This document shows, one piece after another, positions 55,456 through 64,000 of a stretch of 64,000 nucleotides of DNA (positions within the stretch are counted from its first letter, which is position 1; every line of letters begins with the position of its first letter). The stretch covers positions 1 through 64,000 of the forward strand of contig JASJDJ010000003.1 of assembly GCA_030065635.1 (NCBI GenBank), read 5' to 3'. A model generated the notes under the pieces. That model was not told the origin of the DNA, made no database searches, and saw only the letters and a list, made by a program, of their open reading frames with translations. The translations under genes were made by a program, and so were the position numbers. This DNA is from Xenococcaceae cyanobacterium MO_188.B32. GTDB lineage: Bacteria; Cyanobacteriota; Cyanobacteriia; Cyanobacteriales; Xenococcaceae.

Positions 55456-55952
55456 TTGGTCATTCCTCCATATTAAAACGCTTAATTTTTCCTCTGTAGA
55501 GCCAAACTATAATCAGACTCTTTATTGTGGGGGAGAAAAATCTATTAAGTAAGATATCTCGCTGATAGAAATATTGTTAGTTAATACTCAAATTAACTAT
55601 CTTTTTCAAGTTCTCATCTTAACACGATTTGTGTTTTTATCTTAATTAAATTATTCTCATTTTGAGTTATTTTTGATTGCAATTATTTTTAGGTCATATT
55701 AATTTCCCTGATGATTATTAATTATGTTTCTTGAACAAAAGTTAAGAATTATTACTATGTCTATTGACTCTAATTTTTGGTCTCCTATTGACACCAAATA
55801 TTGGTTCCAAAAGAAACTAGGTATAAATACCTGGCTGTAGCTTTTTTCCCTTTACTTTTCGTTCCTTATTTACATAAGAAGAAAAACTATCTTTAAATAG
55901 CAAATAACTTTGAATTCACTCAGATTATGGGATTTAAGAGCTAAATATTTTA
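55456..55952 (-). promoter_or_regulatory. rbcL upstream region with a candidate dyad
   Basis: This 497-bp AT-rich gap separates ccmN from rbcL and should hold the rbc promoter and a long leader. AACAC-GATTT-GTGTT at 55621-55635 is a perfect 5-bp dyad with LysR-type spacing, a conceivable CbbR/CmpR-type site, but this is weak evidence. GGTATTTATACC near 55820-55831 is a second palindrome. No gene is seen. Confidence 0.4.
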
Positions 55953-56657
55953 TTATTCAAGTTTATCTTGAGGAGAATTAGGGTTTGAAGACCGAGAGTG
56001 AGGAAAAAGAGTAAGTAAAAGTTGATTGATATACACTTGTCCAACAACTGAATTAGGTTTTTTTTCAACTTCAGAACCATTTTTTTCTGGTTCCAACTCT
56101 ACTTCTGTTGTATCAGTTACTTCTGAATCTAAAACAGTAGATTTTGGAGTTGTCGAGTTAACTTCTGTTGTTTCAGAGTTTAGTTCATCATCAGATTTTG
56201 ATTCTGGTTGAGAACCATTTTGTTCGGAAACTTTTGCTGTTGAGGATACTTTTTGGGGAGCTGATGATTGAAAATTATTATTTGGAGTTTCTTGAATATT
56301 ATAGGGACGAGAAATATCTCCAATCAGAGAACCTGGAGTTATTACTACCATGGCATCAACAGAACTATTAAAAATGGTGGTTGCCGTACCAATACAAGCA
56401 TTACTACCGATCGCACCAGCACCTACAATTAAGACTCCTGCTCCTAAAGTGGCACCATCAGCTATGGCGATTTCACCTTGACAGGCATTAATCACAGTTC
56501 CCATACCAATAGAAACTTCGGCTCCGATCGTAATCCGACTATTAGGTGCAGCTTGCAAAATAACTCCAGGAGCTATAGCCGCGCTCGGATGGATCGTGAC
56601 ATCACCATTTATATAGACATCTTTATTAATAACAGGTTGCAGAGGCGGTAAGTACAT
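55953..56657 (-). CDS. ccmN: Carboxysome protein CcmN
   Basis: The first 125 residues form a left-handed beta-helix of hexapeptide repeats (DVTIHPSAAIAPGVILQA; IGMGTVINA; LGAGVLIVGAGAIGSNACIG). A long polar linker rich in S, T, E and N follows. The last ~20 residues include the amphipathic encapsulation peptide VVGQVYINQLLLTLFPHS, which binds the CcmK shell. CcmN thereby links the CcmM/Rubisco core to the shell. It ends the ccmK2K1LMN operon, 141 bp after ccmM. Confidence 0.96.
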   Translation of the reverse strand: MYLPPLQPVINKDVYINGDVTIHPSAAIAPGVILQAAPNSRITIGAEVSIGMGTVINACQGEIAIADGATLGAGVLIVGAGAIGSNACIGTATTIFNSSVDAMVVITPGSLIGDISRPYNIQETPNNNFQSSAPQKVSSTAKVSEQNGSQPESKSDDELNSETTEVNSTTPKSTVLDSEVTDTTEVELEPEKNGSEVEKKPNSVVGQVYINQLLLTLFPHSRSSNPNSPQDKLE

Positions 56658-56798
56658 AGTTCTTCGGAATCGGGAAGGGAAGTGGGAAAGCTTTATCAGT
56701 GATTAGTTAGCAAGGGCTAGGAGCTATTTACTGAAAAAAGCTATTCCCTTGTCCTTTAGGTAAGTAACAATTATTAACGCAACCTGGATAATGCTACC

Positions 56799-58895
56799 TT
56801 ATGGACGTTGAATAATGGTTTCTGATACCCGTCGTTTAGCTGCAGGATCGATACCAATTAGACGGACGTATTCGCCTTCGTGTTCGGCCAAACAAACTTC
56901 TAAAGCTGCTACTACATCCAATTCGTGACCGCTGTCGATAGGAGAACAGCTTTGCCAAGATTTGGTTTTAAAGCGACGTTTGTCAGCGTGTTCGGTACTA
57001 ATTTTGTATCCAGCAGACAGGAGAGAGCGTATTTCTTTTAAGGCTTCATCACTGAGATGACGATGGCTGTATTCATTGCCATAGCGATGACTTACGCCGT
57101 TGTCATTGCCATTGCCATTACTAGTAGATGTTGAAGAATTTCCTCGTGCAACCGAGCTATCTCCAGGTCTTTGAATAATAGTTTCCGATACCCGCCGTTT
57201 GGCATTAGAATCGATACCAATCATACGAACATATTCGCCAGCATGTTCGGCCAGACAAGCTTCTAAAGCTGAAATTACTTCTGACTCGCGGTTGCTAGTA
57301 ATAGGAGAGCAGCTTTGCCAAGATTTGGTTCTAAAACGACGTTTGCTAGCGTGTTCGGTACCAATTTTATATCCAGCAGCCAGAAGAGAATGAACTTCTC
57401 GGACTGTTTCGGGACTCAAGCTACTGTTACCATTGCTCCTGTAGCTACCACCTTTACTACCACCTTTACGGTAGTTAGTCGCAAAACCTTTGCCCGAAGA
57501 GCCACCAGAATTGCCCCCAGGACGTTGAACGATCATTTCTGCTACTCTTTTTTTGGCATTGGGGTCAACACCAATTAAGCGGACGTATTCGCCAGAATAT
57601 TCCGCCAAAGCAGATTCTACTTGTTTCATTACTTGGCTTTCGCTGCCACTAACTTGCCCACCTGTAAGCCAGGATTTGGTTTTAAAACGGCGTTGGTTGG
57701 CGTGTTCTATGCCAATATTGCAACCTTGATTAATGAGCGAGCGCAGTTGTTGCACGGCCTCTGAACTCAAACCACTGCTGCCGTTACCGCTATAGTTAGT
57801 ACTGCTTCTGCTGCCATTACTATAACTCCTACCGTTTCTGCTACTAGATGTAGCCTTGCCGTTCCCCAAAGCATCGCCCGGACGCTGAACAATAATTTCG
57901 GCTACTCTTCTTTTCGCATTAGGGTCTACACCAATAACCCGAACATATTCGCCTTGATGTTGTGCCAAAATTGATTCCAATTCAGCCATTACTCGATCTG
58001 CTCTGCCAGAAATCTGACCAGAACTCAGCCAAGATTTAGTTTTGAAACGGCGTTGATTGGCGTACTCTGTACTAATATTACAACCTTGAGACAGGAGCGA
58101 ACGTATCTGCGCCCTGATGTCTGAACTTAAACTCATATTCCCTACCGAATCTGTATAAGTATTTTGTTTACTTACTTTTGCTCCCAAAGTTTCCCCTGCT
58201 TTAACTTCCTGACTGGCAACTGAGCTTTCCTGCCGATTGATACAAGCTGTATCCTCGGCACAGCGATAGCCAGCCAACAAAGCTTCATTAATTTCTACTA
58301 CATGATGAGCAAAAGAGCGATCGCTATCCGTTACTTCAGGCAAACGATTTGCCTGTTGTTGATTGACGATTACTGCTCCTGATGGAACATATTTCCCTGG
58401 GGGAATTTCTACATCCTGAATCAGAGCATGCATCATCACGATACAACCATCTCCGACCTTGGCATTAAATACTGTAGACCGAAAACCAATAAAGCATTCA
58501 TCCCCTACATAAGCAGGTCCGTGGATCAATGCCATATGGGTAATACAAGTATTTTTGCCTATCCAGACGGAATATTTATTACCGTCGTCGCCTACTACCC
58601 TGCCCTTTTCAAGACCGTGAATAACAACTCCATCCTGGATATTAGTACTTTCACCAATGTAAAATGGTGTGCCTTCATCCGCTCTAATGGAGCTACCAGG
58701 AGCTATAAACACGTTTGCACCTACTCGTACGTCTCCAATTAATCTGGAGAATGAATGTACGTAGGCGCTACTATCTACTTGCGGTTCAGCTAGATTGTTT
58801 GACCAAGGAGTCGGGGGAGCCGCTTTAGTGCGGACTGCCATTGTTTCAAGTCCTCCTACATTAGATAAGTCATTGTTTGTCGATCGGTCGTTCAC
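56799..58895 (-). CDS. ccmM: Carboxysome scaffold CcmM with four SSUL modules
   Basis: Residues 1-205 are a gamma-carbonic-anhydrase-like domain with zinc-type histidines ([30 protein letters not shown]). A cysteine pair ([13 protein letters not shown], near residue 215) follows, which in active CcmM forms a disulfide. Four RbcS-like modules then bind Rubisco; each starts near LLSQGCNIS or LLAAGYKIG and ends in an IVQRP/IIQRP signature. Only modules 3 and 4 carry the WQSC plus CLAEH cysteine pair. An internal ATG at 58136, with TAGGGA just upstream, could start a short form containing just the modules. Confidence 0.98.
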   Translation of the reverse strand: MNDRSTNNDLSNVGGLETMAVRTKAAPPTPWSNNLAEPQVDSSAYVHSFSRLIGDVRVGANVFIAPGSSIRADEGTPFYIGESTNIQDGVVIHGLEKGRVVGDDGNKYSVWIGKNTCITHMALIHGPAYVGDECFIGFRSTVFNAKVGDGCIVMMHALIQDVEIPPGKYVPSGAVIVNQQQANRLPEVTDSDRSFAHHVVEINEALLAGYRCAEDTACINRQESSVASQEVKAGETLGAKVSKQNTYTDSVGNMSLSSDIRAQIRSLLSQGCNISTEYANQRRFKTKSWLSSGQISGRADRVMAELESILAQHQGEYVRVIGVDPNAKRRVAEIIVQRPGDALGNGKATSSSRNGRSYSNGSRSSTNYSGNGSSGLSSEAVQQLRSLINQGCNIGIEHANQRRFKTKSWLTGGQVSGSESQVMKQVESALAEYSGEYVRLIGVDPNAKKRVAEMIVQRPGGNSGGSSGKGFATNYRKGGSKGGSYRSNGNSSLSPETVREVHSLLAAGYKIGTEHASKRRFRTKSWQSCSPITSNRESEVISALEACLAEHAGEYVRMIGIDSNAKRRVSETIIQRPGDSSVARGNSSTSTSNGNGNDNGVSHRYGNEYSHRHLSDEALKEIRSLLSAGYKISTEHADKRRFKTKSWQSCSPIDSGHELDVVAALEVCLAEHEGEYVRLIGIDPAAKRRVSETIIQRP

Positions 58896-58940
58896 CTATC
58901 GCTTGCTGGATTTTTGGTTGTCTATAGAGTTAAAACTCGG

Positions 58941-59246
58941 CTAGAAACGCTCTGCCACTTTTTTGCTATATAGTGAACGATTATCCACACTTACCGTGTC
59001 TATTATTCCCACTATCATGGCATCTAATGGTCGGTGTTCTTTACCGCTTTCAGTACGAGCAGCCCCACCTCTACTGACTAAAACCCATTCATTAATACCA
59101 GCACCTACTGTATCACCGGCTACTTCGTATTTAGGTATCGGCTGTCCTTGTTCATCCATAAATTGTACCAACAACAGCTTCACTCCCGTCATACTAGGAG
59201 CTTTATGGGTGCTTACAACAGTACCGCGAACTTTGGCAATTTGCAT
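58941..59246 (-). CDS. ccmL: Carboxysome vertex protein CcmL
   Basis: The 101-residue protein matches the EutN/CcmL family: MQIAKVRGTVVSTHKAPSMTG at the start, GDTVGAGINEWVLVSRGGAAR in the middle and PLDAMIVGIIDTVSV. Pentamers close the twelve vertices of the shell. The gene lies 18 bp after ccmK1 and 45 bp before ccmM. Confidence 0.98.
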   Translation of the reverse strand: MQIAKVRGTVVSTHKAPSMTGVKLLLVQFMDEQGQPIPKYEVAGDTVGAGINEWVLVSRGGAARTESGKEHRPLDAMIVGIIDTVSVDNRSLYSKKVAERF

Positions 59247-59264
59247 TTACCTAATTGGAACTCT

Positions 59265-59603
59265 CTATGGTCTTCTTAAGGGTTGAGGGTTAACGCTTTC
59301 ACGGAATTGTTCTACTGCTTCGGTATAGCGGATGGGTAGTACGTATTCCAAATTTTCATGAGGGCGAGCAATAATGTGGTGAGATAGTACTTGACCTCCA
59401 TTTACCCGTCTAACATTTTCTATACCAGCAGATACAGATGCTTGAACTTCCGATACATCTCCTCGCACGATTACGGTGACGCGACCAGTACCGATTTTTT
59501 CATAGCCAACAAGAGTAACCCTAGCTGCTTTAACCATTGCATCCGCAGCTTCCACTACGGCGGGAAAACCCAGGGTCTCTACCATTCCAACTGCAATTGA
59601 CAT
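59265..59603 (-). CDS. ccmK1: Carboxysome shell protein CcmK1
   Basis: A BMC-domain protein of 112 residues ([60 protein letters not shown]). It has an extended C-terminal tail ending PQPLRRP, as in the 111-residue CcmK1 of Synechocystis. Hexamers tile the shell facets; the central pore carries metabolites. It is nearly identical to the protein encoded 270 bp upstream over the first 95 residues. Confidence 0.97.
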   Translation of the reverse strand: MSIAVGMVETLGFPAVVEAADAMVKAARVTLVGYEKIGTGRVTVIVRGDVSEVQASVSAGIENVRRVNGGQVLSHHIIARPHENLEYVLPIRYTEAVEQFRESVNPQPLRRP

Positions 59604-59872
59604 TTACTCTACTCCTTAGCGATCGTTAACGAATAATTACTCGAGTGTGCGAGCGATTATGGTTGTGGGGTTGAAACTATTTTTTGAAATTTTTGGGCTC
59701 AGCTAGTTTATCTAGTGGAGCAACCACTGAACCCCCATAGTAGCGACTGTACTGTATGCAAGAGCGAATTGCTCGATTACTTGAAGTATTTGTACTTACT
59801 CACTAAAAATGTTGCTGACATTTTCACTGGTTAAGAACAATATTTCATTATTTTCCAGCTACTATGATTTCC
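59604..59872 (-). promoter_or_regulatory. ccmK2-ccmK1 gap with a multibranch RNA hairpin
   Basis: On the minus strand GGGTTC and GAGCCC (ends of 59695-59734) enclose two smaller hairpins, AGTGG-TTGCT-CCACT and CTAG-ATAAA-CTAG. The structure has no long U run after it, so it is not a plain terminator; it could slow polymerase, protect the ccmK2 3' end or be a processing site. A promoter in the remaining sequence is possible but not visible. Confidence 0.45.
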
Positions 59873-60184
59873 CTAATACGTTCGGAATTGCTCTACTTCT
59901 TCGGTATAGCGAATTGGTAGTACGTACTCTAAATTTTCGTGAGGACGAGCGATAATGTGGGTCGATAACACTTCTCCCCCGTTAACCCGATTCGCTGCTT
60001 CAATTCCCGCAGATACAGAAGCTTGAACCTCAGAAACATCACCTCTGACAATTACTGTTACACGACCAGTACCGATTTTTTCATAGCCAACAAGAGTAAC
60101 ACGGGCTGCTTTAACCATCGCATCCGCAGCTTCTACCACAGCAGGGAAACCAAGGGTTTCAATCATTCCTACAGCAATGGGCAT
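59873..60184 (-). CDS. ccmK2: Carboxysome shell protein CcmK2
   Basis: The 103-residue BMC-domain protein is the first gene of the carboxysome operon. It starts [20 protein letters not shown] and has no C-terminal extension beyond EEVEQFRTY, as in CcmK2 of Synechocystis. It should be the main shell hexamer. A good GGAGG site (AGGGAGGAAT) precedes the ATG. The 269-bp gap before ccmK1 is large compared with the other gaps in the operon. Confidence 0.98.
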   Translation of the reverse strand: MPIAVGMIETLGFPAVVEAADAMVKAARVTLVGYEKIGTGRVTVIVRGDVSEVQASVSAGIEAANRVNGGEVLSTHIIARPHENLEYVLPIRYTEEVEQFRTY

Positions 60185-60955
60185 ATTTTTATTCCTCCCT
60201 ATTTCCAGTCAAAAATTATGACTAAATTATGAAATTGAATTATTTTTATCTAGAGTGATAAATCTAGTCAATAATTTCATGTCTTTGTGTCCAATAGCTT
60301 ACTTTTCCAGCTAAGTCGACTAGCTTCAAGTGACAGCACAGAAAAGGTCTATTGCTGAGCGTATGCAAACGTAAAGCTTGTTTCAACTACTAACCTAGGC
60401 TAAAAAAATAAGCTGACAAAAGTTTTATCAAGATCGACTAACTTATCAACCCATAAACAAGCATAAATAACCTTGTCCCCTTTGACAATATAAAACATTA
60501 TTATATTTTCAAATTTAATAGTTAATAAAAATTAATACCTATCCCTAATCATTTTAGATGGTGTGCTAAAAATTACTTACTTTATCGAAAAGGTCGTACT
60601 GTTTTATAATTTCTTTATTACAACTACTTACGTAGAACAAACTAAAAATAAGTAGCGAAGGCAGCTCTTTAGTCCAATCCTCGGTTTAGCAAGCGGGAGC
60701 AAAGGTCTAATAAGAGTTTAGGTGAGAATAATTAATTTCTAGCTCAGAGTAAATTTTTGGCAAGGGGAAATTTTTTATTGAATCAAGGAGCAAAAAAAAT
60801 TAATTAATTGGAATATGTAGGAGACAATTAAGCAAAAAGATATTTACTCAAAACTATCAATTAAGATACCGAGAGATATAGTTCTTATTGGTCACAATTT
60901 TCCTATTTAAATATAAACAATTTTCGTCAACCTTATACATTTACAGGCAGTTTTA
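60185..60955. promoter_or_regulatory. Divergent control region between ccmK2 and ndhF3
   Basis: Promoters for the ccm operon (leftward) and for ndhF3-ndhD3 (rightward) should lie in this 771-bp AT-rich gap. AACTAT at 60852-60857 and ATAGTT at 60878-60883 form a spaced dyad about 75-100 bp before ndhF3, a conceivable LysR-type (CcmR/NdhR) site. No ORF or RNA gene was recognised here. Confidence 0.45.
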
Positions 60956-62851
60956 ATGACTGACTACCTTCTTCAAACTACCTGGATTATTCCGTTCTAT
61001 GGCTTGCTGGGGGCAATTTTAACCTTACCCTGGTCTTTAGGAATAATTCGTAAAACAGGACCGAAACCAGCAGCTTATCTAAATATCTTGCTGACAGCGA
61101 TCGCCTTTATTCATGGCTCGTTAATTTTCAATTTAATCTGGACAAAACCAACTCAACAGTTAGTATTTCCTTGGTTAACAGTTGCGGATTTAAATCTAAC
61201 CTTAGCGATCGAATTATCTCCAGTTAGTGTCGGGGCATTAGAGTTAGTAACGGGGATTAGTTTACTCGTACAAATTTATGCTCTAGGGTACATGGAGAAA
61301 GACTGGTCTTTAGCTCGTTTCTTCGGTTTAATGGGTTTTTTCGAGGCAGCCTTAGGGGGAATTGCTCTCAGTGATTCTTTGCTACTTACGTATGGGTTAC
61401 TAGAATTACTGACTCTATCTACCTATTTACTAGTTGGTTTTTGGTACGCCCAGCCTCTAGTCGTAACCGCTGCTCGCGATGCCTTTTTGACCAAACGGGT
61501 AGGAGATATTATCTTGCTGATGGGACTGGTCGCCCTCTCTGCTTATGGGGCAGGATTGAACTTCTCTCAGTTAGAAAGATGGGCAAACACCTCTCCTGTA
61601 GAACCTCTGACCGCAGCGTTAATAGGATTGTCGTTAATTGCGGGGCCAACAGGAAAATGCGCTCAGTTTCCTTTTAATCTCTGGTTAGATGAGGCGATGG
61701 AAGGACCCAATCCCGCAGGAATCATGCGAAATTCCATTGTGGTATCGGCAGGGGCTTATGTGTTAGTTAAACTCCAGCCTATTTTCACTCTTTCCCCCGT
61801 ATCTTCGGACACGCTAATCGTTTTAGGGATAGTCACGGCCATTGGTACATCTCTAATGGCGATCGCCCAAATTGATATTAAGCGAGCTTTGTCTCACTCC
61901 ACTAGTGCTTATCTAGGATTAGTATTTATCGCCGTAGGACTGGGACAAGTAGATATTGCTTTCTTGCTGCTGTTCGTCCATGGCATTGCTAAAGCCCTCT
62001 TATTTATGAGTGCTGGCTCGGTAATTCTGACCACTAGCAACCAAAATGTAACCGAAATGGGTGGCTTATGGTCGAGAATGCCAGCTACTACTACTGCTTT
62101 TGTAGTCGGCGGTGCGGGATTATTTGCTTTTATGCCCATGGGAGTTTTTTGGACGTTCCAACGTTGGTTTAATGGCTCTTGGGATGTAGATTGGTGGTTA
62201 TTGGCTGTAGTACTATTCGTGAATACTCTCTCTGCCCTAAACATCACTCGGTTATTCCGTTTAGTTTTCTTGGGCGAGCCCCAAATGAAAACTCGTCGCG
62301 CACCCGAAGTAGCCTGGCCAATGGCATTTCCCATGGTAGCTTTAACCATAGTTGCTTTAATTGCACCTACTGCTCCTATCCAATGGCCTTTTTGGTTAAG
62401 TCCGACTACGCCTTTAAATTTAGGTGAGGAATCAATAATTCAATTAGCTACACCTTTAATTGCGTTATCTGGGTTTGTGGGCATAGTAATTGGTGCCACA
62501 ATCAAATTAGATAAGGCTTGGGCAAGACCTACTCAAATGATCTGGCGATTTTTCCAAGACTTGTTTGCCTATGACTTTTATATCGAGCGTCTATACGAAC
62601 TGACTGTAGTAGCAGGAGTTGCTTTCTTAGCGAAGTTAACTTCTTGGTTCGATCGCTATGTGGTTGATGGCGTAGTAAATTTAGTTAGTTTGGCCACAAT
62701 TTTTAGCGGTAATGCTCTCAAGTACAACGTTTCCGGTCAATCTCAATTTTATATTTTGACGATTTTGCTCGGAGTAAGTTTATTACTTTGGTCTGTACTC
62801 AACGGGCAATGGTCGATAGTTACTAATTATTGGTCATCTCTTCTCAATTAA
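60956..62851 (+). CDS. ndhF3: NDH-1 subunit NdhF3, CO2-uptake type
   Basis: The 631-residue protein has the Nqo12/NuoL proton-antiporter pattern with about 16 membrane helices, TGPTGKCAQFPFNLWL-like core (GPTGKCAQFPFNLWLDEAME near residue 235) and KRALSHSTSAYLGLVF near residue 311. The length and the ndhD gene 40 bp downstream fit the low-CO2-inducible NDH-1MS complex that hydrates CO2 to bicarbonate with CupA/CupS at the thylakoid. The F3 rather than F4 assignment rests on inducible-type context beside ccm and on overall similarity. Confidence 0.93.
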   Translation: MTDYLLQTTWIIPFYGLLGAILTLPWSLGIIRKTGPKPAAYLNILLTAIAFIHGSLIFNLIWTKPTQQLVFPWLTVADLNLTLAIELSPVSVGALELVTGISLLVQIYALGYMEKDWSLARFFGLMGFFEAALGGIALSDSLLLTYGLLELLTLSTYLLVGFWYAQPLVVTAARDAFLTKRVGDIILLMGLVALSAYGAGLNFSQLERWANTSPVEPLTAALIGLSLIAGPTGKCAQFPFNLWLDEAMEGPNPAGIMRNSIVVSAGAYVLVKLQPIFTLSPVSSDTLIVLGIVTAIGTSLMAIAQIDIKRALSHSTSAYLGLVFIAVGLGQVDIAFLLLFVHGIAKALLFMSAGSVILTTSNQNVTEMGGLWSRMPATTTAFVVGGAGLFAFMPMGVFWTFQRWFNGSWDVDWWLLAVVLFVNTLSALNITRLFRLVFLGEPQMKTRRAPEVAWPMAFPMVALTIVALIAPTAPIQWPFWLSPTTPLNLGEESIIQLATPLIALSGFVGIVIGATIKLDKAWARPTQMIWRFFQDLFAYDFYIERLYELTVVAGVAFLAKLTSWFDRYVVDGVVNLVSLATIFSGNALKYNVSGQSQFYILTILLGVSLLLWSVLNGQWSIVTNYWSSLLN

Positions 62852-62890
62852 ATCAAATAGTAATTTTAGAAAGGAGCAAGAACAAACAAA

Positions 62891-64000
62891 ATGCTCAGTG
62901 CCTTAATCCTAGTACCATTGTTAGGTGCAGCGTTGATGGGCTTTTTACCCCAAAAAGAGCCCAAGACCATAGCTCGCTCAGTTGCTTTAGCTATGGCGGT
63001 TAGTGTATTAGTTGTAAACATCGTACTGGGATTTCAATTTGACCCTACTGTTGTGGGCTTTCAATTTGCAGAAAATATTCCCTGGATAGAATGGATCGGG
63101 TTGAATTATCATCTCGGTATTGACGGCCTTTCTTTACCCTTAATTTTTCTAAATAGTTTGTTGACTGTAATTGCCATCTTCAGCAGTAGCAAGTCAATTG
63201 AAAGACCCCGATTATATTACTCAATGCTATTGCTATTGAGTGCCGGGGCAGCAGGAGCATTTTTAGCCCAAGATTTACTGCTATTTTTCCTTTTTTATGA
63301 GCTAGAAATTATTCCTCTGTACATCTTAATTGCCATTTGGGGTGGTAAAAGAAGAGGTTATGCAGCGATGAAATTTCTTCTCTATACAGCATTTTCAGGA
63401 ATTTTAGTATTGGCATCTTTCTTAGGGTTAGTTTGGTTGACAGGAGCTAGTAGTTTTGATTATGAGTTTTTGCGGACACAAACTTTAGCTCTTGACAGTC
63501 AACTATTACTGCTTGCTCCTCTCCTAGTGGGTATTTTCATTAAAATTCCCATTTTTCCGTTCCATACCTGGTTGCCAGATGCTCACGTAGAAGCTTCTAC
63601 GCCAATTTCGGTACTTTTGGCAGGAGTACTCTTAAAGCTCGGAACCTATGCTTTATTGCGTTTTGCTGTAGGTTTATTCCTCGAAGGTTGGGTCGTTTTA
63701 GCCCCTTGGATGGCCATTTTAGCGGGAATTAGTGCCTTATATGGAGCTTCTTGTGCGATCGCCCAAAAGGATATGAAAAAAGTAGTAGCCTATTCTTCGA
63801 TCGCTCATATGGCTTACATTTTATTGGCAGCTTCGGCGACAACTCGTTTAAGCATTACTGCTGCTGTCTTCCAGATGGTCAGCCACGGCTTAATTTCTGC
63901 TCTACTCTTTTTATTAGTAGGGGTAGTTTATGCCAAAACTGGTACCCGCGATGTAGATTCTCTCAGGGGTTTACTCAATCCAGAGAAAGGTTTGCCCGTG
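62891..64000 (+). CDS. ndhD3: NDH-1 subunit NdhD3 (3' end outside the window)
   Basis: The frame is open from ATG 62891 to the last base, 370 residues of an expected ~500. Typical NuoM features are ELEIIPLYILIAIWGG near residue 140, KIPIFPFHTWLPDAHVEAS near residue 220 and KKVVAYSSIAHMAYILLA near residue 298. It should form the distal proton channel with NdhF3 in the CO2-uptake NDH-1 complex. AGGAGC precedes the start, and the 39-bp gap from ndhF3 indicates one operon; cupA would be expected next. Confidence 0.95.
   Translation, partial: MLSALILVPLLGAALMGFLPQKEPKTIARSVALAMAVSVLVVNIVLGFQFDPTVVGFQFAENIPWIEWIGLNYHLGIDGLSLPLIFLNSLLTVIAIFSSSKSIERPRLYYSMLLLLSAGAAGAFLAQDLLLFFLFYELEIIPLYILIAIWGGKRRGYAAMKFLLYTAFSGILVLASFLGLVWLTGASSFDYEFLRTQTLALDSQLLLLAPLLVGIFIKIPIFPFHTWLPDAHVEASTPISVLLAGVLLKLGTYALLRFAVGLFLEGWVVLAPWMAILAGISALYGASCAIAQKDMKKVVAYSSIAHMAYILLAASATTRLSITAAVFQMVSHGLISALLFLLVGVVYAKTGTRDVDSLRGLLNPEKGLPV

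Noticed and set aside
1-64000. CRISPR arrays
   Set aside because: No series of regularly spaced identical repeats was seen. The GTTGTTA, GAGTA and CTGACCY tracts are tandem slippage repeats without spacers, and no cas genes were recognised.
1-64000. tRNA and rRNA genes
   Set aside because: No cloverleaf with GTTCRA-type T arm and acceptor pairing was recognised, and no rRNA sequence. I could not run a covariance search, so a missed tRNA is possible.

Overview
The window is chromosomal DNA from a beta-cyanobacterium. The evidence is the abundant HIP1 octamer GCGATCGC, form IB Rubisco in an rbcL-rbcX-rbcS operon, a full beta-carboxysome operon (ccmK2-K1-L-M-N), low-CO2 NDH-1 genes (ndhF3-ndhD3), squalene-hopene cyclase and a LabA-type NYN protein. 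The many small dispersed repeats would suit a repeat-rich unicellular or pleurocapsalean lineage, but I cannot fix the genus.

Layout. 0-1.4 kb: right part of a Tn554-like element (integrase tail plus a DUF6262-like protein). 1.4-19.4 kb: mostly housekeeping genes (gltX, argH, Nudix, HAD, a lipid acyltransferase/hydrolase pair, GNAT, metG, a labA-like gene, lptC, SRP RNA, an EamA transporter, sppA, aroH, trmJ, a beta-lactamase-like hydrolase), broken by IS200/IS605 debris, a truncated Uma2 gene and a truncated hydrolase. 19.6-26.3 kb: accessory and decayed DNA, with a two-partner-secretion adhesin pseudogene, a serine-recombinase-like protein lacking the catalytic serine, a second labA-like gene carrying an in-frame repeat cassette, a TnpB-type remnant with strong RNA hairpins, and two kinds of inverted-repeat miniature elements. 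26.3-35.5 kb: signalling genes on the minus strand (receiver protein, TPR protein, 1307-residue hybrid kinase, 795-residue multidomain regulator). 36.3-42.8 kb: phosphoribosyltransferase/hydrolase pair, nitroreductase, archease-RtcB RNA repair pair, mazEF, and several gene fragments. 42.8-49.4 kb: ssb followed by envelope-polysaccharide genes (GT39, GT4, sugar-phosphate transferase, gmd, fcl). 49.6-52.8 kb: moeB/moeZ-like and shc. 53-64 kb: the inorganic-carbon block.

How the genes work together. The right-hand 11 kb is a nearly complete carbon-fixation module. NdhF3/NdhD3 belong to the inducible CO2-uptake NDH-1 complex that supplies bicarbonate. CcmK/L build the shell, CcmM/N organise Rubisco and link it to the shell, RbcX assists RbcL assembly, and RbcL/S fix CO2. 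The ndh genes run divergently from ccm across a 771-bp gap, and rbcLXS follows ccmN in the same orientation. gmd and fcl make GDP-L-fucose for the glycosyltransferases beside them. Archease activates RtcB. The four signalling genes lie close together on one strand, but their signal and target cannot be read from sequence.

The most unusual content is the small-repeat population. There are two related cassettes with conserved ends and variable middles (one inside a coding frame), two copies of a TAAGTAGGT-ended miniature element, a 132-bp multi-hairpin element with perfect 16-bp inverted repeats, and several IS200/IS605-type right ends without complete transposase genes.
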